Assembly: GCF_014171575.1 (NCBI RefSeq)
Contig: NZ_CP050453.1
Coordinates: forward strand, 186,001-250,000
Direction: 5' to 3'
Origin: Microbacterium sp. Se63.02b
Lineage (GTDB): Bacteria; Actinomycetota; Actinomycetes; Actinomycetales; Microbacteriaceae
Length of the DNA: 64,000 nt
Every line of letters begins with the position of its first letter. Position 1 is the stretch's first letter. This document shows positions 18,760-27,217 of the stretch, piece after piece. The notes below the pieces were generated by a model. That model saw only the letters and a program-made list of their open reading frames with translations. It ran no database searches and was not told the origin of the DNA. The translations under genes were made by a program, and so were the position numbers.

Positions 18760-20205
18760 TCAGCGCGGGTGCCGGGGGCTGTCGGGATTCATGAGCGAGT
18801 GGTGACGGCCGTACTCGAAGTACACGATCAGCCCGATGATGAGCCACACGCCGAAGCGCACCCAGGTCTCCCAGTGCAGCTGCGAGATGAGGAAGAGCGA
18901 GAACGCGACGCCGACGACCGGCACGAGCGGCATGAACGGCAGTCGGAACGTGCGCGGGGCGTCGGGCTTCGTGTAGCGGAACACGATCACAGCCACGCAG
19001 ACGACGACGAAGGCCGCCAGGATGCCGATGTTCGTCAGGTCGGCGACGACCCTGATCGGGAAGACCCCCGCGAAGAACGCCGAGCCGAGACCCGCGATCC
19101 AGGTGACCCGCTGGGGCACGCCGCGCCGGTCGACCGCGGCGAACCACCCCGGCAGCAGGCCGTCGCGGCTCATGCTGAACCACACCCGCGTCGCGCCGAG
19201 CAGGAAGGTGAGCATGACGGTGAGGATCGACAGCACCGCGAACACCGAGATGATCGACGCGATCACGGGGAGTCCCACACTGGAGAACGCCGAGGCGAAC
19301 CCCGCCTTCGGGTCGATGTCCTGATAGTTCTGCATGCCGGTGAGCACCAGGGTCGCCGCGACGTAGAGCAGCATCGCGATGACGAGCGAGAGGATGATCG
19401 CCTTCGGCATGTGCTTCCGGCCGTCCTTCGCCTCTTCGGCGGCTGTGCTCATGGCGTCGTAGCCGAACACCGCGAAGAACACCGTCGCCGCACCCGTGAA
19501 CACCGGGCCGAAGCCGCTCGGCAGGAACGGGTCGTAGTTGGCGGCGTCGATGTGGAACACGCCGAGTCCGACGATCGCCAGGATCAGCACGATCTTGACG
19601 GCGACCGCGACCAGCTCGAAGCGCCCGAACGTCTTCGTGCCGCGGCTGAGCAGGAACGTCACGAACAGGCAGACCACGATGGCCGGGACGTTGACCACCC
19701 CGCCTGCTTGATCGAAGGTCTCGGTGAGCGCGGTCGGAAGATGGATGCCGAACCCGGACAGGAACGCGTCGAGGTACCCCGAGATCCCGATCCCCACGAC
19801 CGCGACGATCGCGACGTATTCGAGGAGCAGATCCCAGCCGATGAACCATCCGGCGAGCTCGCCGAGGGCGACGTAGCCGTAGCTGTAGGCGGAGCCCGCG
19901 CGAGGGATCATCCCGGCGAACTCGGCATACGAGAGCGCGGCCGCAGCGGACGCGAGCCCTGCGATGAGGAAGGACAGCAGCACAGCCGGCCCGACCCCGG
20001 GGTTGTCGGCGTCGCCGTGCGCGACGAGGCCCGCGAGCGAGAAGATCCCGACGCCGACGATGCCTCCGACCCCGATGGCCGTCAACTGCCACAGCCCGAG
20101 CGACTTGAAGAGGCCGCTGTGCGCGGCATCCTCCGTCATCTCGTCGAGTGGCTTGCGTCTCCACACGGAACGGTTCTGCTTCGCTGCATTCATTCGTGGT
20201 CTCAT
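18760..20205 (-). CDS. Amino-acid permease, APC superfamily
   Basis: The product of 481 residues has about twelve membrane helices. The first helix carries the APC signature GIGGxxGxGIF-like stretch (GVGGIVGVGIFSLAG), followed by SYAEFAGMIPRAGSAYSYGY in the second and third helix region. It most resembles cationic amino-acid transporter (CAT/YfnA-like) permeases; the substrate is not certain. I chose the ATG at 20205, which has a GAGGAAGGG site; an ATG four codons later is possible. It stands alone, with a palindromic operator candidate directly upstream and an 82-bp repeat copy at each side. Confidence 0.87.
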   Translation of the reverse strand: MRPRMNAAKQNRSVWRRKPLDEMTEDAAHSGLFKSLGLWQLTAIGVGGIVGVGIFSLAGLVAHGDADNPGVGPAVLLSFLIAGLASAAAALSYAEFAGMIPRAGSAYSYGYVALGELAGWFIGWDLLLEYVAIVAVVGIGISGYLDAFLSGFGIHLPTALTETFDQAGGVVNVPAIVVCLFVTFLLSRGTKTFGRFELVAVAVKIVLILAIVGLGVFHIDAANYDPFLPSGFGPVFTGAATVFFAVFGYDAMSTAAEEAKDGRKHMPKAIILSLVIAMLLYVAATLVLTGMQNYQDIDPKAGFASAFSSVGLPVIASIISVFAVLSILTVMLTFLLGATRVWFSMSRDGLLPGWFAAVDRRGVPQRVTWIAGLGSAFFAGVFPIRVVADLTNIGILAAFVVVCVAVIVFRYTKPDAPRTFRLPFMPLVPVVGVAFSLFLISQLHWETWVRFGVWLIIGLIVYFEYGRHHSLMNPDSPRHPR

Positions 20206-20222
20206 CGCCCTTCCTCGTGACA

Positions 20223-20241
20223 GTGACATGTTACACGTCAC
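20223..20241. promoter_or_regulatory. 19-bp palindromic operator upstream of permease
   Basis: GTGACATGTTACACGTCAC reads as an inverted repeat about a central T with a single mismatch. It lies 18 bp upstream of the permease start codon, overlapping a TAACAT that could be the -10 on the minus strand. A TGT/ACA dyad of this kind fits GntR- or Lrp-like regulators. No regulator gene for it is evident nearby. Confidence 0.5.
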
Positions 20242-20267
20242 GACGTCCGAGGGCTCTTCCATCTGGC

Positions 20268-20349
20268 GAGTGCACGGTGTGCTCGCGAGAGCACGGGTTC
20301 TCCGCGTCACGAAGCCGTGCGCTCGCCACGAGGCCGTGCGCTCGCGGGC
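20268..20349. repeat. 82-bp palindromic repeat, copy 2
   Basis: It has the same architecture as copy 1 (18655-18736): two GTGCACGG-like words followed by two GCCGTGCGCTCG-like complements. Several arm differences from copy 1 are matched on the other arm (for example CACTC/GAGTG against CGCTC/GAG-GC), consistent with selection on folding. It lies between the start of the permease gene and the 3' end of the SDR gene, both on the minus strand. Confidence 0.7.
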
Positions 20350-20393
20350 CAGACGCGGGAGTAGGGCGGCGGGGAGGGGAGTGGACGCGGCGG

Positions 20394-21227
20394 CTACGGG
20401 TGGACGCCGACGAGGGCGGCGCTGCGCTGCCAGAGCGCCTCGGCGAGCGCGGCGTCGTCCACCTGCGGGTTCACCTTCGTGGTGAGCACGCGCTCGTCGT
20501 AGTACGCGCCGGAGAACCAGGTCTCGTCCGGTGTGCCCTCGATGAACCACCGCAGCGTGGCCCCGCCCTTGTCGGCGCCGATGAGCATGAGGTGCTTGAG
20601 CGGCGTGCGGTACAGCAGCCGCATGATGCTCGAGGAGTCGGAGGCGAAGTTGGTCTGCACGGTCCCGGGGTGGAATGCCACCGCGCTGAGTCCGTCGGCG
20701 TGGAACTTCGTGTGCAGACTCTTGGCGAACAGCACGTTGGCGAGCTTGGCGTCGCCATAGGCCTTGTTCGGGCTGAAGCGTCGAGCGTTGTCGAGGTCGT
20801 CGACGTCGAGGTGTCCGAAGAGGCGATGGGCGATGCTGGAGGTGTTGACGACCGCCCCGCGAGAGCGCAGCAGTGCGGGCAGCAGCAGGCGGGTGAGCAG
20901 GAACGGTGCCAGGTGATTGACCTGCATGGTCTTCTCGAACCCGTCGACGGTCGGTGTCGGATCCCCGAAGATGCCGCCGGCGTTGTTCGCGAGCACATCG
21001 ATACCGCCGTCGCCCACGGCATCCGTGATCTGCGCGGCGAGGGCTCGCACGTCGTCGAGGCGGGCGAAATCGGCCGTGAACCAGGTGGCGCCGGTCTCCT
21101 CGGCGACGGCGCTGGTCTTCTCGGCCGATCTGCCCACGAGGATGAGGCGGTTCGACGGTGAGGAGAGCTGACGGGCGGCCGCCGCGCCGATGCCGTCGGA
21201 TGCTCCGGTGAGGACGATGGTCTTCAT
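20394..21227 (-). CDS. SDR-family oxidoreductase (retinol dehydrogenase-like)
   Basis: The product of 277 residues has TGASDGIGAAAAR cofactor binding at residues 6-18, NNAGG near 83, and the catalytic YGDAK motif near 152. The layout (long C-terminal part, FHPGTVQTNFASD) fits the RDH/WWOX-like subgroup of NADP-dependent SDRs. The substrate is unknown. The ATG at 21227 starts at the true first strand (MKTIVLTGAS). It lies 10 bp downstream of the GntR gene and is probably co-transcribed with it. Confidence 0.82.
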   Translation of the reverse strand: MKTIVLTGASDGIGAAAARQLSSPSNRLILVGRSAEKTSAVAEETGATWFTADFARLDDVRALAAQITDAVGDGGIDVLANNAGGIFGDPTPTVDGFEKTMQVNHLAPFLLTRLLLPALLRSRGAVVNTSSIAHRLFGHLDVDDLDNARRFSPNKAYGDAKLANVLFAKSLHTKFHADGLSAVAFHPGTVQTNFASDSSSIMRLLYRTPLKHLMLIGADKGGATLRWFIEGTPDETWFSGAYYDERVLTTKVNPQVDDAALAEALWQRSAALVGVHP

Positions 21228-21237
21228 GGTCGTGCGC

Positions 21238-21894
21238 TCACTCGGCGGGGACGGAGGGAGTGATGCGTCGGACGGCGCGCGTGACATGTTCGGCGATCAC
21301 GGCGCGCGCCTGTTCCGGGTCGCCGCTGGCGATGGCGTCGACGATCTGCTGGTGACTGCGCACGTGCTCTTCCTGCTCGGTCGGGTCGAGCGCGGAGTTG
21401 GCGGCCTGGATGAAACCGGTGATGCGCCCGCGCAGCTGACCGCTGAGCTCGTCGAGGAAGCGGTGTTCGGCGAGGTCGGCGAGCGTCTCGTGGAAGAGGC
21501 GGTCCTGACGAAGGACCTCGGCGATGTCACCGGGCGCGGCGTCCGACATGGCCTGGATGATGGCGCCGAGCCGGGCGGCCGACTCCTCGTTCCATCGTTC
21601 CTGCACCCGGATGGCCATGAACTGCTCGAGCACGATCCGCAGACTCGAGATCTCCTCGAGGTCCTGTGCGCTGAGCTGTGCGACGCGCGCGCCACGACGG
21701 GGCTCGCGCGTGATCAGGCGCTCCTCGGCGAGACGGGTCAGCGCCTCGCGCACCGGGATGTGGCTCACGCCGAGCCGGTCGGCGAGCTTGCGCTCGACGA
21801 GGCGCTCGCCGGGGGCGAGCTCTCCGGAGTGGATGGCCGCGCGCAGCTCGTCCGTGACCTGTTCGGCGATGTTCTGATCCGAGACGCTGCGCAC
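21238..21894 (-). CDS. GntR-family regulator, FadR/FCD subfamily
   Basis: A winged helix with VERKLADRLGVSHIPVREALTRL near residues 35-60 is followed by an all-helical FCD ligand domain (RQDRLFHETLADLAEHRFL; HQQIVDAIASGD). FCD members sense organic or sugar acids. I prefer GTG 21894, which has AGGAGA six bases upstream; an in-frame ATG at 21951 would add 19 residues. A TGCTATgGCA site lies at 21957-21971 and related sites precede the ABC operon and three enzyme genes of this cluster, so it is the likely regulator of all of them and of itself. Confidence 0.85.
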   Translation of the reverse strand: MRSVSDQNIAEQVTDELRAAIHSGELAPGERLVERKLADRLGVSHIPVREALTRLAEERLITREPRRGARVAQLSAQDLEEISSLRIVLEQFMAIRVQERWNEESAARLGAIIQAMSDAAPGDIAEVLRQDRLFHETLADLAEHRFLDELSGQLRGRITGFIQAANSALDPTEQEEHVRSHQQIVDAIASGDPEQARAVIAEHVTRAVRRITPSVPAE

Positions 21895-21956
21895 CGTGGC
21901 TCTCCTGTCCGTGCCGGAACCCGCGAGCGGCTCTCGGGCGAGTTCCTGCATCGACC

Positions 21957-21973
21957 GATGCTATGGCAAATCC
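21957..21973. promoter_or_regulatory. GntR-type operator candidate (site 1)
   Basis: GATGCTATGGCAAATCC matches the TGCTATAGCA palindrome found four more times in this cluster, with one change in the centre. It lies just upstream of the GntR gene, which suggests autoregulation. Confidence 0.6.
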
Positions 21974-22055
21974 GTCGGAGTGGCGGGATGACCGCCCGAG
22001 GGGCGTAACGAGAACGTAACCGCAATCCCCTCATCCGCACTAGACGCGGCTGCAC

Positions 22056-22079
22056 ATTTGCTACATGCTATAGCGAAAC
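22056..22079. promoter_or_regulatory. GntR-type operator candidate (site 2)
   Basis: ATTTGCTA followed by the palindrome TGCTATAGC with spacing identical to site 5 at 35517. It lies 43 bp upstream of the start of the peptide/nickel-type ABC transporter operon and overlaps its likely promoter. Confidence 0.65.
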
Positions 22080-22121
22080 ACCTTGTCACCCGAACGCATC
22101 ACCCGACCCTTGGAGGCACCC

Positions 22122-23660
22122 ATGTCGCGTCGTCGTGTATTGCTCGGCGGAGCAGCGCTGCTCACCGCCGTGCTCATCACCGCTGGTTGCAGCAGCACCC
22201 CCACGAACACCGATGGCCCCGCGCAGGAAGGCGGCACCCTGACCGTCGCCGCAGCTCAAGGCATCCCGCAGCTCAACCCGGCCATCCGCACGTTCGCCTG
22301 GGAGGAGGTGCTGTTCCCCCTGCTGTGGAACGGCCTCACCAAGACCGACGAGTCCGGTGAGATCGTCGGCGACCTCGCCGAGAAGTGGGAGGCCTCAGAG
22401 GATCAGAAGACCTGGACCTTCACCCTGCGCGACGGCGTGACGTTCTCGAACGGCGACCCCTTCACGGCCGAGGATGCCGTGGCGTCGTTCGAGTACTACC
22501 TCGACCCTGAGACGGCGACCCAGGAGAAGAACAAGATCGACATGGTCACGGATGTCACGGCATCCGACGAGAAGACCGTCGTCATCACCCTGTCCGAGCC
22601 GATCGCCACCTTCGCCGCCGGCATCGTGTGGGTCAAGATGCTCGACGTCGACGCGCTCGACACCATCGACAAGGAGCCGATCGGCACCGGGCCGTACATC
22701 GTCGACACCTTCACTCCGGACGACAGCCTGACCCTCGTGCCGAACCCCGAGTACTTCGGCGAGGCCCCGGCGCTCGACGAGATCACGCTCGTCAAGGCCG
22801 CAGAGTCGACGGCAGCCGTCACCGGCTTGCGCTCCGGCGACATCGACGTGCTGTGGTCGGTTCCCCAAGGCGACGTCGCCGGGCTCGAGGGCGGCGGGGA
22901 CATCGCGCTCGTCAAGCCCGAGAACCCGAGCCAGTGGCCCTCGTGGGAGGTCGACACGCAGTCGGCGCCGTTCGACGACGTGCGTGCCCGCCAGGCTCTC
23001 GCCTACGCGACCGACCGCGAGGCCATCCTCGACGCCGCGTACTACGGGCAGGGCACCGTCTCGCCGACGAACAACGCGCTCGGCGAGGTCAACCCGTGGT
23101 TCGGCGGCGACCTGACCGACTACTCGTACGACCTCGACAAGGCCAAGGAGCTGTTCGCCGAAGCCGGTGTCACCGAGGGCAGCACGCTCACGTGGTGGGG
23201 CGTCGCGGGGCAGTACCCCGAATGGAACACGAGCGGTGAGATCCTGCAGGCGAGCCTGAAGGAGATCGGGATCACGCTCAAGATCGACAACAACGACATC
23301 GGCACCTGGGTCGACTCGTTCTACCCGGCGGGCAAGAGCTTCCCCGGCTACATCGTGCCGAACTTCCAGTCCACGCCTCCGGAGCCCGCGTACTCGCTGA
23401 ACTTCTACCTCGAGGGCCGCTGCGAGTGCAACTGGGTCGACCCCGACTTCCAGACCGCGTTCGCCGACGCCGTCGCCGAGCCCGACGAGGCCGCACGCGC
23501 CGAGAAGTGGGGCACGGTGCAGACGATCATCAACCAGCAGGTGCCGCTGATCGTGCCGCTGCAGTCCACGGTCGTCACCGCGACCAGCACGAAGGTCGAC
23601 GGCGTGTGGGTCGAGGGCGGCGGACAGCTGCACCTCGAGGGCGCACAGCTCAAGGGCTGA
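22122..23660 (+). CDS. ABC transporter substrate-binding lipoprotein, family 5 (peptide/nickel type)
   Basis: The product of 512 residues has a lipoprotein signal with lipobox ITAGC (Cys23) and the family 5 layout: GGTLTVAAAQGIPQLNP near residue 38, PLLWNGLTKTDESGE, and FTAEDAVASFEYYLDP. Family 5 proteins bind oligopeptides, nickel or oligosaccharides; beside a beta-helix protein and sugar enzymes an oligosaccharide is quite possible. The ATG at 22122 follows a TTGGAGG site. It starts a five-gene operon (binding protein, two permeases, fused ATPase, beta-helix protein) under site 2 of the GntR-type operators. Confidence 0.9.
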   Translation: MSRRRVLLGGAALLTAVLITAGCSSTPTNTDGPAQEGGTLTVAAAQGIPQLNPAIRTFAWEEVLFPLLWNGLTKTDESGEIVGDLAEKWEASEDQKTWTFTLRDGVTFSNGDPFTAEDAVASFEYYLDPETATQEKNKIDMVTDVTASDEKTVVITLSEPIATFAAGIVWVKMLDVDALDTIDKEPIGTGPYIVDTFTPDDSLTLVPNPEYFGEAPALDEITLVKAAESTAAVTGLRSGDIDVLWSVPQGDVAGLEGGGDIALVKPENPSQWPSWEVDTQSAPFDDVRARQALAYATDREAILDAAYYGQGTVSPTNNALGEVNPWFGGDLTDYSYDLDKAKELFAEAGVTEGSTLTWWGVAGQYPEWNTSGEILQASLKEIGITLKIDNNDIGTWVDSFYPAGKSFPGYIVPNFQSTPPEPAYSLNFYLEGRCECNWVDPDFQTAFADAVAEPDEAARAEKWGTVQTIINQQVPLIVPLQSTVVTATSTKVDGVWVEGGGQLHLEGAQLKG

Positions 23661-23661
23661 C

Positions 23662-24619
23662 GTGGCGCTGTCCATCCTTCGGCGGGTGGCGATCAGCATC
23701 GCGATGCTGATCGCCACCTCGCTCGTGTTCGTCGTGCTCCGGCTGCTGCCGGGCGACCCCGTCATCACGCGCCTCGGCTCGACGCCGGGCGTGGATGCCG
23801 AGATGCTGCAGCGCCTCCGAGAGGAGGCCGGCCTCGATGCGCCGATCATCGAGCAGTACCTGCGGTGGATCGGCGGCGTCTTCACCGGCGACTTCGGGCA
23901 GTCGTACTTCAACCAGTACTCGGTGTCCGAGCTCATCGCACAGCGGCTCCCCGCCACGCTCGAGCTCACCCTGATCGGCATCCTCCTCGCCGTGCTCATC
24001 GCGACACCGGCCGCCGTGATCGCCTCGCTGCGTCCGCTCGGTGTGGTCGATCGCATCCTCACGGCGATCTCGACCGCGGGCATGGCACTGCCGCAGTTCC
24101 TTATCGGCATCGTGCTGATCGTGGTGTTCGCGGTGCAGCTCAAGGTGCTGCCCGCCCGCGGCTACACGCCGTTCAGCGAGGATCCCGGTGACAACCTCGT
24201 GCGCATGATCCTGCCGGCACTCACGCTCGCGTTCGCCGCCGCACCCTGCTCATGCGGTTCCTCCGCGCCTCGATGGTCGAGGTGCTCGACGCCCCGTACA
24301 TCCGCACGGCCCGCGGCAGGGGCAGTCGGCGAGCGGCGTCGTGATCGGGCACGCGCTGCGCAACGCACTGATCCCCGGACTCACGATGCTCGGCCTCATC
24401 GTCGGCTACACGCTCGGCGGCGTCGTGATCGTGGAGTACGTGTTCGGCGTGCCGGGCCTCGGCTCGCTCGCGATCGACGCGGTGTTCAAGCGCGACTACG
24501 CGGTGCTGCAGTCGGTCGTGCTGCTGATCTCCGCGATGTTCATCCTCACCACGCTCATCGTCGACCTCCTCTACGGCGTGCTCGACCCGCGTCTTCGTGC
24601 AAGGAGCACCCGTGGCTGA
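23662..24619 (+). CDS. ABC transporter permease, DppB type (two frameshifts)
   Basis: Typical DppB N-terminus (ILRRVAISIAMLIATS; LLPGDPV near residue 30) and GDFGQSYFNQYSV. The middle, containing LMRFLRASMVEVLDAPYIRTARG (the EAA-type loop), and the C-terminus (IGHALRNALIPGLTMLGLIV) are in other frames. One base added to CCC 24244-24246 and one to GGGG 24319-24322 reconnects all parts into about 319 residues. The start is GTG 23662, directly after the binding-protein gene. It forms the membrane channel with the next gene. Confidence 0.85.
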
Positions 24620-25460
24620 CACCCTCACCCTCGCCCTGCGCTCCGCCCGTCCGCGGCGGAGGCTCGCGCTCGCCTCGTGGATCCCGCTCGCGCTCCTCGC
24701 GGTGATCGTGCTGGCGTGCGTGCTCGCGCCCGTCATCGCGCCGTTCGACCCCTCCGCACAGTCGCCCGACCGGTTCGCCGGACCGTCGGCCGTGCACCTG
24801 TTCGGCACCGACGAACTCGGCCGCGACCTGTTCAGCCGTGTGCTCTACGGCGGGCAGTTGACGATCTTCATCGCGGGCGGTGCCACCCTGGTCGCCATGG
24901 TCCTGGGGATCGCCTGGGGGATGGCGGCGGCCTTCGCCCGCGGCATCCTCGACGAGATCCTGATGCGCCTGGCCGACACGGTCATGGCGATCCCGCAGAT
25001 CCTCTTCGCGCTGGTGTTTATCTCGGCGTTCGGCGCCGACCCCGTCAAGCTGGCCGTGATCATCGGCATCCTGCTCACCCCGACGACCGCGCGGCTCGTG
25101 CGCTCCTCGGTGCTCAGCGAGCTGCAGGAGGACTACTTCACAGCCGCCGTCGCCTTCGGCTCGAAGCGCAGCAGGCTGCTGTTCGCCGAGATGCTGCCGA
25201 ACGCCCGAGGTCCGATCGTGGTGCAGGCGGCCATCAACGCGGCCAACGCGATCCTGCTCGAGGCGTCGATGAGCTTCGTCGGCCTCGGCATCGCCCCGCC
25301 CGAAGCGACCTGGGGCACCCTCGTGCAGCAGGGCTACCAGAAGATGTACCAGTCGATCGGGTACGTGCTGTTCCCCGCGCTGTTCATCTTCGTCACCATC
25401 TGGCTGCTCAACGTGCTCGCCGATCAGTTCGGCGGCGATCGGAAGGGGAAGGGCCGATGA
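24612..25460 (+). CDS. ABC transporter permease, DppC type
   Basis: The product of 282 residues is an intact DppC-like permease: LFGTDELGRDLFSRVLYGG near residue 65 and the EAA loop around DYFTAAVAFGSKRSRLLF, with six predicted helices. The GTG start at 24612 has AAGGAG seven bases upstream and overlaps the end of the first permease gene by 8 bp. Its stop overlaps the ATPase gene (ATGA). It works with the DppB-type permease and the fused ATPase. Confidence 0.88.
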   Translation: MADTLTLALRSARPRRRLALASWIPLALLAVIVLACVLAPVIAPFDPSAQSPDRFAGPSAVHLFGTDELGRDLFSRVLYGGQLTIFIAGGATLVAMVLGIAWGMAAAFARGILDEILMRLADTVMAIPQILFALVFISAFGADPVKLAVIIGILLTPTTARLVRSSVLSELQEDYFTAAVAFGSKRSRLLFAEMLPNARGPIVVQAAINAANAILLEASMSFVGLGIAPPEATWGTLVQQGYQKMYQSIGYVLFPALFIFVTIWLLNVLADQFGGDRKGKGR

Positions 25461-27204
25461 CGGACACCGCTCCCGTCCTGCAGGTGCAGGACCTCACCGT
25501 CTCCTACGGCGACGCGATGCCGGTCAAGGGCATCTCGTTCTCGGTGCGCCCCGGCGAGCGGATCGGCCTGGTCGGCGAATCCGGCTCCGGCAAGTCGCTC
25601 ACGGCGCTGTCGATCATGCGTCTCAACGACGGAGCGACGCTCGGCGGCAGCATCCGTCTGCGCGATCGCGAGCTGCTCACCCTGAGCACGCGCGAGATGA
25701 CGAAGGTGCGCGGCGGCGAGATCGCGATGGTCTACCAGGACCCGATGTCGTCGCTGAATCCCGTGCGCACGATCGGGCATCAGCTCGTGGAGGCGATCCG
25801 CCTGCACGACAGGGTGTCGAAGGCTGCGGCACGCACCAGAGCCGTCGAGCTGCTGACCGAGGTCGGTGTGCCGCTGCCCGAGGAGCGCCTCGCGCAGTAC
25901 CCGCATGAGTTCTCGGGCGGCATGCGGCAGCGCGTCATGATCGCGATGGCCATGTCGTCGCGGCCAGCCGTGCTCATCGCCGACGAGCCCACCACGGCGC
26001 TCGACGTCACCACCCAGTCGCGCATCATCGACCTGCTCGACCGGCTGGCCGACGAGCACGGCACCGCGGTCGTGCTCATCACGCACGACCTCGGCGTCGC
26101 GGCCGGCTTCTGCGAACGCATCCACGTGATGCGGCACGGGGCGATCATCGAGGAACAGCCGGTCGACGCGCTGTACTCCTCCCGGAACACCCGTACACGA
26201 AGGCGCTGCTCGGAGCCGTGGTCGACCTCACGATCGACGTGCATCAGCCGATCCGCACCTCCGCCGAAGTGCTCGAACGCGGGACCGAGCCGCTCGTCGA
26301 GGCCGGCTCCATCAGCGCGGTCGACCGCGCCAGGGAATCGGGCGACGTGCTGGTCGACGTGCAGGGCGTGTCGAAGGTGTTCACGCTCGGCTCCGGACGA
26401 CGGGTGACCGCGGTCGACGACGTGTCGTTCCAGATCCGCCGTGGGGAGACCGTGGGGCTCGTGGGCGAGTCGGGATCGGGCAAGTCGACCGTGTCGAAGG
26501 CGGTGCTCGCTCTCGGCGGCATCGATGCCGGAGCCGTCGTCTTCGACGGACATCGACCGCACGAGATGCGCGGCGAGGAGCTGCGTCATCTGCGACGGCG
26601 GATGCAGATGGTGTTCCAAGACCCGTTCTCGGCGCTCAACCGGCGCCAGACCGTGTCGCAGATCATCGAGGCGCCCCTGCTCGCCCACGGCATCGGCACC
26701 AGGGCGACCCGTGCAGAGAAGGTGCGCGAGGCCATGCACCGCGTGCGGTTGGACGAGGAGTTCGCGCACCGGCTGCCCCGGTCGATGTCGGGTGGTCAGT
26801 GCCAGCGCGTGTCCATCGCACGGTCGCTCGTGCTCGAGCCCGAGTTCCTGGTGCTCGACGAGTCGGTGTCGGCGCTGGACGTGTCGATCCAGGCGCAGGT
26901 GCTCAACCTGCTGCGCGAGCTGCAGGCAGAGCTCGGACTCACGTACCTCTTCATCAGCCACGACCTCGCCGTGATCCGATACATGTCGTCGACGGTGGCC
27001 GTGATGCAGCAAGGACGGATCGTCGAGATCGGCGCGCGCGACGCGTTGTTCGCGAATCCGCAGCACGAGTACACGCGCGGGCTCATGGCAGCGATCCCGG
27101 TGGCCGACCCGGTGCTGGAGCGACGGCGTCGTGCCGAGGCTGCGGTGCTCTGGCAGGCGCAGGGAGCAGTCACGGGCGCCGTTCCGGCCGGAACCACCCG
27201 ATGA
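25457..27204 (+). CDS. Fused double ABC ATPase (DppD-DppF in one protein, frameshifted)
   Basis: Two ATP-binding cassettes in one product of about 582 residues. First: Walker A GESGSGKS near residue 41, signature FSGGMRQRV, Walker B VLIADEP. Second: GESGSGKS near 338, Q-loop MVFQDP, signature MSGGQCQRV, Walker B FLVLDES. The frame breaks after VDALYSS; one base added to CCC 26181-26183 restores EHPYTKALLG, the normal end of a DppD unit, running on in frame into the second cassette, as in GsiA-type fusions. The second signature has Cys in place of the usual Arg (SGGQRQR). It powers the preceding importer. Confidence 0.85.
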
Positions 27205-27217
27205 CGAAGGAGTTGTC

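Noticed and set aside
15602..20164. A 1520-codon open frame on the minus strand
   Set aside because: It runs antisense through the GNAT and beta-helix genes and in another frame of the permease gene. It is Arg/Pro-rich with no family motif, as expected from GC-rich shadows.
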